Source: Pseudomaricurvus sp965656525 (GTDB lineage: Bacteria > Pseudomonadota > Gammaproteobacteria > Pseudomonadales > Cellvibrionaceae). From it: a DNA stretch of 64,000 bases. The notes beneath the pieces were generated by a model. That model saw nothing but the letters and a program-made list of their open reading frames with translations. It did not search any database and was not told the origin of the DNA. The position numbers were made by a program, and so were the translations under genes. The stretch is from NCBI GenBank assembly GCA_965656525.1, contig CBFHKY010000015.1, positions 1-64,000 on the forward strand, given 5' to 3'. Below are positions 34,211-43,071 of the stretch, piece after piece (position 1 is the stretch's first letter; every line of letters starts with the position of its first letter).

Positions 34211-35824
34211 ATGTTTATGAGTCTATCCTACCGTTATTGTTTGTTTTTTTTACTGTGCTGCTCAATGCCGTCCCTAGGCAGTGCCAAACAACCCAATATT
34301 GTCTTTATTTTCACTGATGACCAACGCGCTGATGCTGTCGGCTTCTCTGGTAATCCCATTATCAAAACTCCTAATCTTGATCAATTGGCTCAGCAGGGGG
34401 TCATCTTCGACAATGCGTTTGTAAATACCTCCGTCTGTGCTATTAGTCGTGCAAATGTTTTAACGGGGCAAGGTCCTAGCAAGCATGGTGTCACCGACTT
34501 TTTCAAAGTCTTAGACCCTAAGGCACTTGCAAAAACGTACCCTGCACGGTTAAAGAATAGTGGTTACTACAGTGGTTTTATTGGGAAGTGGGGGATAGGG
34601 CATACGCACGAAAACACGTACTCTGCTGTGAATACTTTTGATTTTTGGGCTGGTGCCGCTGGCCAACTCAACTACTGGTATGGGGAGGAAAGTGCGTTTG
34701 TTAATCAGAACGGCCATCAAAACTACATAGAAGATGAAGTCTTCCAACTGGACAAGCACCAAGCAGAAAAATTATCGATAAAGAACCCTCTTCATTTAAC
34801 CACTCAGGTCTTCCCTTTAAAAGTACGTCAGTTTTTAGAGCAAAGAGAGACGGACAAACCGTTTGTCTTGTCTTTATTTTATAAGGCACCACATGGGCCG
34901 TGGGCAGGGGTAGATCCGAAATATCGGACGCCGTATGAGCAACAGAGTTTTCCGAAAACAAAAGCTATGGATTCTGAACAGGTGGAAAACAAGGCCGCTT
35001 TTCTTAAAGATGAACATACCATGCTCGGTGTAAATACCGGCAAACAATGGGCTTTAAATGAAGAGGCAAGAAACAGTGCGCTGAGAGATTACTATGGTTT
35101 AGTGAGCGGCTTAGATGCCTCAGTTGGTGAGATCCTAGCATTATTGGATGAGTTTGGTGTTGCAGAAGAAACGGTTATTTTATTCACGTCTGACAATGGT
35201 TTTTTGTTTGGTGAACACGGTATGGCGGGGAAGTGGTTAATGCGCGAACCGTCTATCCGTGTGCCGGGGTTTATCTATGACCCACGGCTGTCTAAAGAAC
35301 TGCAAGGCAAGAGGTTGACCCAGCAAGTTATTACTACGGATTTTACTGCCACAATACTGGAACTTGCGGGGATCGAAAAACCTAGCGATCAAGACGGTGA
35401 TAGCTTATTGCCCCTAGTGAGAGGTGAAGATATCCAATGGCGTGATGAATGGTTTTACGAGCATCCTTACACACATGGCGGAAAGCTGCCTTATACTGTT
35501 GGCATTCGAGGCGATCGCTATAAATACACCCGCTATTCAGATAAAACACCGATTGTTGAAGAGTTTTTCGACCTTCAAGTTGATCCAGAAGAATTGCACA
35601 ATTTAATAGAACGGCAAGATCTTAAGGAGCTCATTGATCAGTTTCGAGCTAAAACCGACGACATTTTAAAGAGCCAATCCGATTGGCGACAGAAAAATCA
35701 GGTGGAAGCGGGTTCCGTTCATAACACACACGAGTCACTCTGGTGGCTATGGGCGGGATTAGGTTTAACGTTTACAGTAATGCTGTTTTTTTTCTACAGC
35801 GCATGTAAAAAAATGCGGCGTTAA
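34211..35824 (+). CDS. Membrane-anchored sulfatase with atypical CAISR active-site motif
   Basis: 537 residues of the type I (formylglycine) sulfatase family. An N-terminal signal peptide (FFLLCCSMPSLGSA) is followed by the metal-binding FIFTDDQR (Asp36/37), the maturation motif at Cys76 (CAISRANVLTGQ), GKWGIGH, KAPHGPW and DNGFLFGEHGM. Consensus sulfatases have Cys-x-Pro/Ala-x-Arg; here the third position is Ile, so maturation may be unusual. A C-terminal helix (LWWLWAGLGLTFTVMLFFFY) followed by KKMRR should anchor it in the inner membrane facing the periplasm. The substrate is unknown, probably a sulfated sugar or ester. Confidence 0.88.
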   Translation: MFMSLSYRYCLFFLLCCSMPSLGSAKQPNIVFIFTDDQRADAVGFSGNPIIKTPNLDQLAQQGVIFDNAFVNTSVCAISRANVLTGQGPSKHGVTDFFKVLDPKALAKTYPARLKNSGYYSGFIGKWGIGHTHENTYSAVNTFDFWAGAAGQLNYWYGEESAFVNQNGHQNYIEDEVFQLDKHQAEKLSIKNPLHLTTQVFPLKVRQFLEQRETDKPFVLSLFYKAPHGPWAGVDPKYRTPYEQQSFPKTKAMDSEQVENKAAFLKDEHTMLGVNTGKQWALNEEARNSALRDYYGLVSGLDASVGEILALLDEFGVAEETVILFTSDNGFLFGEHGMAGKWLMREPSIRVPGFIYDPRLSKELQGKRLTQQVITTDFTATILELAGIEKPSDQDGDSLLPLVRGEDIQWRDEWFYEHPYTHGGKLPYTVGIRGDRYKYTRYSDKTPIVEEFFDLQVDPEELHNLIERQDLKELIDQFRAKTDDILKSQSDWRQKNQVEAGSVHNTHESLWWLWAGLGLTFTVMLFFFYSACKKMRR

Positions 35825-35885
35825 TAGCAGCGGGCTGCTGATATTAACGCCAGTGGCTTATACTTTTCGCGCAATAAGCCCTGTA

Positions 35886-37481
35886 CTATCCAAATTGATG
35901 CATGGTGTTGTCTTTACCAGCCGCTTTGAGCGCGTTATCGCCAGAAAAGTATTCTTTATGATCGTCACCTAAATCAGATCCAGCCATGTTTTGGTGTTTA
36001 ACACAGGCAATGCTTTGGCGGATTTCCTTGCGCTGTACACCGGCTACGTAGCCCAACATGCCAGCAGCGCCAAAGTACTCTTTAGCGAGGTTGTCCGTCG
36101 ACAGTGCGGCCGTGTGGTAGGTTGGTAGAGTAATTAGGTGATGAAAGACACCAGCTTCACGAGCGGCATCCGCTTGGAAGTTTTGAATACGACGGTCAGC
36201 TTCAATCGCTAAGTCTGAATCGTCGTATTCTGCACTCATCAAGTTATCACGTTGGTACGCTGATAGGTCTTGGCCTTCTGCCGCCCAATTGTCCAACACT
36301 TGCTGACGGAAGCTTAATGTCCAGTTAAAAGAAGGGGAGTTGTTGTACACCAGTTTTGCATTGGGTACGGCTTCACGAATACGATTTACCATGCCACCAA
36401 TTTGGCCAACATGTGGCTTTTCTGTTTCGATCCACAGTAGGTCTGCACCGGCTTTTAAGGATTCGATAGAGTCGAATACGCAACGGTCTTCACCGGTACC
36501 TGCACGGAACTGGAACAAGCCAGAGGGTAAGCGCTTCGGACGCAATACCTTGTCACCGCGTTTAATGACGACATCGCCTTGTTTCATATCGGCAACAGTA
36601 ACTTCTTCACAGTCTAAAAAGCTGTTGTAGATATCACCAGAATCGCCTTCTTCGCGAACGACTGCGATTTGCTTGGTTAGGCCAGCCCCTAACGAATCTG
36701 TTCTGGCAACGATCACGCCATCATCAACACCAAGCTCTAAGAAAGCATAACGAACAGCTCGTATTTTGGCATGGAAATCATCGTGCGGTACGGTAACCTT
36801 ACCATCTTGATGGCCGCATTGTTTTTCATCGGCAACTTGGTTTTCAATTTGGATACAGCAAGCACCGGCTTCGATCATTTTTTTCGCCAGTAGGTAAGTC
36901 GCTTCTTCGTTACCAAAACCCGCGTCGATGTCAGCAATAATAGGCACTACGTGAGTTTGATGATTGTCGATCTGACTTTGGATTTCTGCAGCTTTCGTAT
37001 TATCGCCAGCGTCACGTGCATTATCCAGAGCGCGAAATAAGCCGCCGAGCTCCCGTGCATCTGCCTGACGAAGAAACTTGTAAAGCTCTTCGATAAGATC
37101 AGCCACGACGGTTTTTTCATGCATTGACTGATCGGGTAAAGGGCCAAAGTCTGAACGCAGTGCCGCCACCATCCAGCCAGATAGGTACAGGTACTTGCGC
37201 TTAGTTGTGCCAAAATGCTTCTTGATAGAAATCATTTTTTGTTGGCCGATAAAACCATGCCAGCAGCCTAAAGATTGCGTGTATTGACTGTTGTCTGCGT
37301 CGTAGGCTGCCATATCTTCGCGCATGATTTTGGCAGTGTAGCGCGCAATATCTAGCCCTGTTTGGAAGCGGTTCTGCGAACGCATGCGGGCCACGGCTTC
37401 AGGATTAATAGCATCCCATGAAGAGCCAGCGGCTTTTTTCAGATCAAGTACAGATTCGATGTCGTGATTAAAGGTTGTCAT
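35886..37481 (-). CDS. aceA: Isocitrate lyase
   Basis: First enzyme of the glyoxylate shunt, cleaving isocitrate to succinate and glyoxylate. It is 531 residues, the long subtype found in Pseudomonas and Acinetobacter. The catalytic motif is KQCGH (Cys222, His224) rather than KKCGH, with IADIDAGFGNEEA upstream and a C-terminal HHLITLPTYHTAAL. It is divergent from a LysR regulator, which in turn precedes glcB, so both shunt genes flank one regulator. Confidence 0.96.
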   Translation of the reverse strand: MTTFNHDIESVLDLKKAAGSSWDAINPEAVARMRSQNRFQTGLDIARYTAKIMREDMAAYDADNSQYTQSLGCWHGFIGQQKMISIKKHFGTTKRKYLYLSGWMVAALRSDFGPLPDQSMHEKTVVADLIEELYKFLRQADARELGGLFRALDNARDAGDNTKAAEIQSQIDNHQTHVVPIIADIDAGFGNEEATYLLAKKMIEAGACCIQIENQVADEKQCGHQDGKVTVPHDDFHAKIRAVRYAFLELGVDDGVIVARTDSLGAGLTKQIAVVREEGDSGDIYNSFLDCEEVTVADMKQGDVVIKRGDKVLRPKRLPSGLFQFRAGTGEDRCVFDSIESLKAGADLLWIETEKPHVGQIGGMVNRIREAVPNAKLVYNNSPSFNWTLSFRQQVLDNWAAEGQDLSAYQRDNLMSAEYDDSDLAIEADRRIQNFQADAAREAGVFHHLITLPTYHTAALSTDNLAKEYFGAAGMLGYVAGVQRKEIRQSIACVKHQNMAGSDLGDDHKEYFSGDNALKAAGKDNTMHQFG

Positions 37482-37590
37482 GTTGTGTAGTCCCCATTTG
37501 GTTGAGGTTTTTGTTTGATTAGTGACCTGACAAAGTCTATGTAGTTTGAGAGAATTAACCTAATTTATAGTTTTTATTTTCGGTATTGAT

Positions 37591-38538
37591 ATGATGAATA
37601 TAGCTAGGGTCGACTTGAATTTATTGGTGTACTTGGACGTGTTGTTGCGCGAAAGAAGCGTTACCAAGGCTGCGAATCAATTGGGTATTAGCCAGCCAGC
37701 CATGAGCAACGGTTTAAAGCGATTGCGCGGTTTATTCGATGACCCACTCTTAATTCGGACCAGTGAAGGAATGACGCCAACAGAGCGCGCTAAAGTGCTT
37801 GAGCCGAAGGTGCGGGAATTGTTACTGGAAATGGAAAAGACTATCCAGCCTCGCTCTGAATTTATTCCAACCGACAGTAAACGCGTGTTTAGGATGATGG
37901 CCAGCGATTACGCTGAGTGCACACTTATTCCCGCACTGTTAAATCGTTTGCGAACGATGGCCCCAAACATAACGCTGGATATCATGACCCCAAGCGATGT
38001 GAGCTTTTTGGATGTGGAGCAAGGCAAAGTGGATATGGTCATCAACCGATTTGATGTTATGCCTCAATCCTTTTACCGACAAACACTATGGTTTGATCAT
38101 TTCAGTTGCTTGTTGAGCAAGAATAATACCGTTTTATCCCAGTTTGATCTGGACGCTTACATACAAGCTCAGCATGTTTGGGTGAGTAAAACGGGCATGG
38201 GTGTGGGTGTAGGTGTGGACCCAGAAGATGTTCAGCGCTTAGGTTGGGTAGACAGTGCCTTGAAAAAGCTTGGTAAAAAACGGCGGATAACCGTTTTTAC
38301 CCGTCATTATATGGCCGCTGCGTTATTGGCTGAACAAAAGGACTTGATTGCCACCTTGCCAAGTAAGCTGGCGCGTTTGCAGCTCAACAACCCGCGGTTA
38401 AGCATTATGCCACCACCTTTCGAACTTCCGCCGTTTGAATTGACCATGGCTTGGAGCCCTTTACTGCACAATAATCCAGAGCATCGGTGGCTCAGACAGC
38501 TGATCAAAGAGACCGCAGAAACGTTAGACCAAAACTAG
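37591..38538 (+). CDS. LysR-type transcriptional regulator, probably of the glyoxylate shunt genes
   Basis: 315 residues. The N-terminal winged helix-turn-helix is SVTKAANQLGISQPAMSNGLKRLRGLFDDPLLIR, and the effector domain starts near residue 90, in the NodD/LeuO-like group. It lies between divergent aceA and co-directional glcB, and a good LysR-type operator stands just after it, so control of these genes is the natural inference. The effector is unknown. Confidence 0.9.
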   Translation: MMNIARVDLNLLVYLDVLLRERSVTKAANQLGISQPAMSNGLKRLRGLFDDPLLIRTSEGMTPTERAKVLEPKVRELLLEMEKTIQPRSEFIPTDSKRVFRMMASDYAECTLIPALLNRLRTMAPNITLDIMTPSDVSFLDVEQGKVDMVINRFDVMPQSFYRQTLWFDHFSCLLSKNNTVLSQFDLDAYIQAQHVWVSKTGMGVGVGVDPEDVQRLGWVDSALKKLGKKRRITVFTRHYMAAALLAEQKDLIATLPSKLARLQLNNPRLSIMPPPFELPPFELTMAWSPLLHNNPEHRWLRQLIKETAETLDQN

Positions 38539-38546
38539 ATTTATTC

Positions 38547-38571
38547 ATTTTATAAATACTGAGTATAAAAT
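38547..38571. promoter_or_regulatory. Candidate LysR-type operator upstream of glcB
   Basis: ATTTTATA (38547-38554) and TATAAAAT (38564-38571) form a perfect 8-bp dyad with a 9-nt spacer. It contains the T-N11-A arrangement of LysR-family boxes (T38553, A38565). It is 117 bp before the glcB start. Confidence 0.55.
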
Positions 38572-38687
38572 TGATAAATTAGATAAATGTACGTGCCTTG
38601 GCTAGACTCGTTAATCACCAGCTTTCTTGTGTATCTTTAATAACGTACGAGCACGCTGCTCTGCTCAATAGCGAATGGGAACTTGTT

Positions 38688-40922
38688 ATGACCTCTGGTA
38701 AGACAACAACGGATACAACCATGATGACAAACATCAGTACAGCTAAGGCTCAGCCTGCGCGGCGGCAAGTTGGAGGGTTACAAGTAGCCGAGAGTCTGTA
38801 CGCATTGGTCAATGACGATATCGCCCCAGGTACAGGTGTGGCTAGCGCACATTTTTGGCAGCAATTTGAAGCGATCATTAACGATTTAACACCTAAAAAT
38901 AAAGCTTTACTAAGAAAGCGTGATGAGTTGCAGAATAGGATTGATGAATGGCATTTGCAGCGTCAAAAGCAACCTCATGACACGCAAGCCTATCAAGAAT
39001 TTTTGACAGATATAGGCTACATCTTGCCTGAAGGCGAAGATTTCACGATTACCACACAAGACGTCGACATTGAAATTGCACAACAAGCAGGGCCACAGTT
39101 AGTCGTACCGGTTAAAAATGCTCGCTTCGCGCTGAATGCAGCAAATGCTCGTTGGGGCAGTCTGTATGATGCACTTTATGGTACCGATGCTATACCAGAA
39201 GTAGACGGTGCAGAAAAGGCGGGTGGTTATAACCCAATACGAGGGGCAAAAGTCATTGCTTTTGCACGTCAGCATCTGGATCAATTGGCTCCTCTGGTGC
39301 AAGGGTCTCACGCGGATGCGACCCTGTATCGTATTGATAATGGTCAGTTAATGATTGATCTGGCTTCGGGTACAACAACCTTGCGAGAGCCTGAAAAATT
39401 TGTCGGTTTTCAGGGTGCGGCTAAATCTCCATCGGCGGTGTTACTCAAAAATAATGGCCTGCATGTAGAAATTCAGGTTGACCGCGAGGGGGCGATTGGC
39501 AAAACAGATTCTGCGGGAGTTCAAGACTTATTGGTTGAGGCCGCTGTTACTACGATCATGGATTGCGAAGATTCTGTTGCTGCCGTCGATGCTGAAGACA
39601 AAGTTGAAGTGTATAAGAACTGGTTAGGCCTGATGAAAGGGGACTTGTCTGACGCTTTCGAAAAAGGTGGTCAGATGGTTCACCGCACCATGAACCCAGA
39701 TCGCAATTATCTGACCGGGGATGGTCGTGAACTGGTTCTTCATGGGCGCAGCCTGATGTTTATTCGTAACGTCGGTCATTTAATGAGTAACCCTGCTATT
39801 TTGGATCAAGCAGGAAATGAAGTCCAAGAAGGTATTATGGACGCCATGATCACAGTGCTGGCCGCTATACATGATTTAAAGGGGAGTTCTAATAAGGGCA
39901 ACTCCCGTACTGGTAGTGTGTATATCGTTAAACCAAAAATGCACGGGCCTGAAGAGGTGGCCTTTACCGTTGAGTTGTTCGAGCGTGTTGAACAGGCTTT
40001 GGGGTTAACCCCTAACACTGTAAAAGTGGGTATCATGGACGAAGAGCGACGAACTACGGTGAATTTGAAGGAATGCATTCGTGCAGCACAAGCACGAACG
40101 GTATTCATTAACACTGGCTTCTTAGACCGCACGGGTGATGAAATTCACACGTCTATGTTAGCGGGTCCATTTGTTCCGAAAACAGAGATGAAACAACAGG
40201 CTTGGATTCAAGCCTATGAAAATTGGAATGTGGACATTGGTTTAGAGTGCGGCTTGCCCGGAAAATCTCAAATTGGTAAAGGTATGTGGCCTATGCCAGA
40301 TGAAATGGCGGCCATGTTGGAACAAAAAATTGGTCACCCTTCATCCGGTGCGAATACCGCCTGGGTGCCTTCGCCTAACGGTGCGTGCCTCCACAGTATT
40401 CACTACCATCAAGTGGATGTGCTAGCACGCCAGAAAAAGTTGGCTTCGCGTCCTCGAGCCTCTTTGAATGACATTCTCTGCATTCCCCTACTAACGGACC
40501 CTTCAAAACTCACACAGGAGCAGGTTCAATTTGAACTGGATAATAACGCTCAGGGTATTTTAGGGTATGTGGTACGTTGGATCGATCAAGGTGTAGGCTG
40601 TTCGAAAGTACCAGATATTAACGATGTTGGTTTAATGGAGGATAGAGCAACGTTGCGAATCTCTTCTCAACATCTGGCTAACTGGTTACACCACGGGATT
40701 TGCTCGCCCGATCAAGTGATGGCGTCGTTTAAACGAATGGCACGGATTGTTGATCAACAAAACAATGATGACCCAAACTATACGAATATGGCACCTACGT
40801 TTGATGGGATAGCATTTCGAGCCGCGTGTGATTTGGTGTTTAAAGGCAAAGAGCAACCGTCAGGTTACACAGAGCCGCTATTACACGCCTACAGGTTACA
40901 AAAGAAACAAGTTAATCATTAA
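38688..40922 (+). CDS. glcB: Malate synthase G
   Basis: Condenses glyoxylate and acetyl-CoA to malate, the second shunt step. Characteristic segments are TTIMDCEDSVAAVDAEDK, GRSLMFIRNVGHLM, GIMDEERRTTVN (metal/catalytic region) and PSPNGACLHSIHYHQVDV. The ATG at 38688 follows GGGA and gives 744 residues, about 20 more than typical GlcB. The extra N-terminal Thr/Met-rich stretch suggests that ATG 38724 (732 residues) could also be used. A palindromic terminator follows. Confidence 0.95.
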   Translation: MTSGKTTTDTTMMTNISTAKAQPARRQVGGLQVAESLYALVNDDIAPGTGVASAHFWQQFEAIINDLTPKNKALLRKRDELQNRIDEWHLQRQKQPHDTQAYQEFLTDIGYILPEGEDFTITTQDVDIEIAQQAGPQLVVPVKNARFALNAANARWGSLYDALYGTDAIPEVDGAEKAGGYNPIRGAKVIAFARQHLDQLAPLVQGSHADATLYRIDNGQLMIDLASGTTTLREPEKFVGFQGAAKSPSAVLLKNNGLHVEIQVDREGAIGKTDSAGVQDLLVEAAVTTIMDCEDSVAAVDAEDKVEVYKNWLGLMKGDLSDAFEKGGQMVHRTMNPDRNYLTGDGRELVLHGRSLMFIRNVGHLMSNPAILDQAGNEVQEGIMDAMITVLAAIHDLKGSSNKGNSRTGSVYIVKPKMHGPEEVAFTVELFERVEQALGLTPNTVKVGIMDEERRTTVNLKECIRAAQARTVFINTGFLDRTGDEIHTSMLAGPFVPKTEMKQQAWIQAYENWNVDIGLECGLPGKSQIGKGMWPMPDEMAAMLEQKIGHPSSGANTAWVPSPNGACLHSIHYHQVDVLARQKKLASRPRASLNDILCIPLLTDPSKLTQEQVQFELDNNAQGILGYVVRWIDQGVGCSKVPDINDVGLMEDRATLRISSQHLANWLHHGICSPDQVMASFKRMARIVDQQNNDDPNYTNMAPTFDGIAFRAACDLVFKGKEQPSGYTEPLLHAYRLQKKQVNH

Positions 40923-40939
40923 ACTCTTAAGTTTTATCA

Positions 40940-40976
40940 GACAAAAAAAGCTCGGTAGTACCGAGCTTTTTTTGTC
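40940..40976. terminator. Bidirectional palindromic terminator after glcB
   Basis: Perfect 18-bp arms around a single central G. The stem core is GCTCGGTA/TACCGAGC, with A7 and T7 runs inside the arms. Confidence 0.93.
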
Positions 40977-41515
40977 AATAAGGGTTGACAGTGTGGTTCA
41001 AAAACCATTTCTTTGTGTCAAAAAAATGTTGGCAAAAAGAATTATTTGTGACTACGGCGGCTTCGGCGTTAACGGCCGCTTACTTGTTATGCACATTTGT
41101 ACGTTTTGATGCTTAGTTAACCAAAAAAATTGTTTGGTTTTCATTTTTATCTCTTGCAAAAGCATAACTTATTGATTTTAAAGGTAAAATTTGTTTTGGT
41201 TAAAAAGTGTACAATCTGTTGTTGCCCGCTGATTAGAAGGCTTTGAGCTAGATTTCTAGAGGTTGTTCACTGACTTATCCACAGATTCTGTGGAAAAAAA
41301 TAATGTTAAATTTTCGTGTCAATTTCTTGTCACCAACAGTGACGACGGCTTTCAGCGTGTGCACAAATCGTTACTATTTGAAATAGTCACGGGTCTTGTT
41401 GTCGGGCACTTCAGTTGTGTGATCTATCATAGGGCAGGCCTAGGTCGTGAGCGCACCTCTTCGGTGATATATAATAATCTGTCAACTGAACTATCGTCAC
41501 CGTGTGAAAAAATCT
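40977..41515. other. 540-bp AT-rich region without a gene, containing a DnaA-box dyad
   Basis: No convincing ORF lies here; a frame at 41263-41538 has no ribosome site. A perfect DnaA box TTATCCACA is at 41275-41283, facing TGTGGAAAA at 41289-41297, so a short hairpin can form. AT-rich stretches lie on both sides. It is next to trmH rather than dnaA, gidA or rpmH, so a replication origin is unlikely. It must hold the trmH promoter. Confidence 0.5.
41275..41297. promoter_or_regulatory. DnaA box with imperfect inverted partner
   Basis: TTATCCACA (consensus DnaA box) followed after 5 nt by TGTGGAAAA, one mismatch from the reverse box. A single site only, so it may be DnaA-responsive regulation of trmH, a titration site or chance. 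Confidence 0.4.
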
Positions 41516-42214
41516 ATGACCCCAGAACGATTTTCTAGAATTCAGGCTGTATTGAATCGCCGCCAACCGGATCTAACCGTCATTACCGATGAGGTACACA
41601 AAGGTCGTAACCTTTCAGCGATTATTCGCACGTGTGATGCGGTGGGTATATCGCAGTTCCATTGTGTCGAGCCTAAAAGTGGTTACAGAGCTTATCGCGG
41701 TACCGCGCTGGGCAGTAATAAGTGGGTAGAAACGATTTTGCATCAAAATGTCAGCCAAGCCATTTTGTCGCTTAAACAATCAGGGTTTCAGGTTGTCGCA
41801 GCCAATTTGTCTGATCGTGCCGTCGATTTCCGACAGGTTGACTACACATCGCCCACAGCCTTGCTGATGGGAACAGAGAAAGAGGGCGTAAGCCATGAAG
41901 CCTTACGTTTGGTGGATAAAGAAGTGGTTATTCCCATGATGGGTATGGTGGAATCCTTTAATGTATCGGCGGCCTGCTCAATCATTTTGACCGAAGCGCA
42001 ATGGCAGAGGCAAAACGCTGGTCTTTATGATTCTCGACGCCTGAGCGAGGATGTCTACCAAAAGCAGTTGTTTCGCTGGTGTCAGCCAACACTGACAGAG
42101 TATTGTGATAGTCATGGTTTTGATTACCCTCCACTGGACGACGAAGGTGATGTCATTGATCCATCTGCGTGGTATCAATCGATGAGAGCTCTGGAGAAAG
42201 ATTCCAAAGGCTAA
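41516..42214 (+). CDS. trmH: tRNA (guanosine-18-2'-O)-methyltransferase
   Basis: SpoU-family enzyme methylating the ribose of G18 in tRNA. It has NLSAIIRTCDAVGI (motif 1), LLMGTEKEGVS (motif 2) and IPMMGMVESFNVSAACSIIL (motif 3), which form the SAM-binding knot. The N-terminus MTPERFSRIQAVLNRRQPDLTV aligns with E. coli TrmH, which sets the start at the ATG 41516 rather than the GTG at 41504. It is 232 residues, single gene. Confidence 0.95.
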   Translation: MTPERFSRIQAVLNRRQPDLTVITDEVHKGRNLSAIIRTCDAVGISQFHCVEPKSGYRAYRGTALGSNKWVETILHQNVSQAILSLKQSGFQVVAANLSDRAVDFRQVDYTSPTALLMGTEKEGVSHEALRLVDKEVVIPMMGMVESFNVSAACSIILTEAQWQRQNAGLYDSRRLSEDVYQKQLFRWCQPTLTEYCDSHGFDYPPLDDEGDVIDPSAWYQSMRALEKDSKG

Positions 42215-42256
42215 AAATATCTACAGCTTTTTATGAGCACCTATAAAATTAAGAGC

Positions 42257-42291
42257 AAAAAAAACCCGGCCTCAGGGGGAGAGTACCGGGT
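42257..42291 (-). terminator. Intrinsic terminator for minus-strand transcription
   Basis: Read on the minus strand, ACCCGG pairs with CCGGGT and is followed by eight T. On the plus strand there is no T tail, so it does not serve trmH. It ends whatever transcript comes from 42895. Confidence 0.8.
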
Positions 42292-42565
42292 CAAGACCAT
42301 TAGGAGTGAAACATTCAAGACTTTCGTCTTAAAGTGAGTTGACCACTCAGTTCAACTCAACTGATGTATTTACACTTGGGGGATTGCAACATCAGTTAAT
42401 CTAAGTATTGAGCAAAAAAGCCAGATTGCCAGCAAGGAAGATGGTTTTTTTAAAAGGATTTGCAATATTGTTTTGTGGGTCGCCTTCTTAATCGCTATAT
42501 ATCTAAAGATCTGGCTTCGCTGTGTTTTTTGTTTTTGAGCCTGCTGCTCCTTAACCTGCTTCGCA
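42292..42565 (-). other. Long 3' region between a small gene and its terminator
   Basis: About 275 bp between the stop of the minus-strand gene at 42566 and the minus-strand terminator. A weak frame (42370-42597) lacks support. It could be an ordinary long 3' UTR or host a small RNA made from the 3' end. Confidence 0.3.
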
Positions 42566-42895
42566 TTAAAGAGAGTAGAGCGCCACAGTGTCGCCAATCA
42601 ATACTTCTAAACGTGTTGCGGTTGAACTTCTAAAGACGCTTTGATCGAGTGTTTTGCGCAGTTCGCTCAGCCTCTCGCGACAACGACGAAAAGAGTCCGA
42701 TATTGGCTCGTATTCCAAATCGTGATCCTGAATACTTAATTTGGCCAGCTCAGTTTGTTCTTGATAAACCGCATTGATGACATCAAAAAAACGGTCTTTG
42801 TGCTGCAAAGTGGAGGCCTCCCAATAAGCGTCCTCCAGTGTTTGTAATAATTCAGTGAGCAGGGAAATGCTGTCAGCGATACAGGTTTTGGCCAT
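42566..42895 (-). CDS. Conserved-looking 109-residue protein of unknown function
   Basis: Not recognised. All-helical and charged (LLTELLQTLEDAYWEASTLQHKDRFFDVINAVYQEQTELAKL), with no signal or membrane helix. The ATG at 42895 (MAKTCIADSIS) follows GAGGAG with good spacing and is preferred to the upstream ATG at 42940. It is a single gene, and the transcript probably ends at the terminator near 42257. Confidence 0.65.
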   Translation of the reverse strand: MAKTCIADSISLLTELLQTLEDAYWEASTLQHKDRFFDVINAVYQEQTELAKLSIQDHDLEYEPISDSFRRCRERLSELRKTLDQSVFRSSTATRLEVLIGDTVALYSL

Positions 42896-43071
42896 TGATG
42901 ACTCCTCAGGGTAGTTGCTGTTTCTTTTGAGTATAGACAAAAAAAGACTGAATGAAGGTTTATAAGCTGATCCCCCTTTGAGTGCTTTAATTCTGTGCGC
43001 TTTGACGCAGTTTAAGTACTAAACACTTTGGTCGATAACTCGGTACCAAAAATAGTTAAGAAACAGATGTT

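Noticed and set aside
40977..41515. Chromosomal replication origin
   Set aside because: Only one perfect DnaA box plus one near match, and no dnaA, dnaN, mnmG or rpmH neighbours.
41263..41538. 91-codon plus-strand frame overlapping the start of trmH
   Set aside because: No ribosome site and no recognisable domain; it contains the DnaA-box dyad and runs into trmH in another frame.
42370..42597. 75-codon minus-strand frame after the small gene at 42566
   Set aside because: Weak start inside the preceding gene, Lys/Gln-rich low-complexity start, no homology I recognise.
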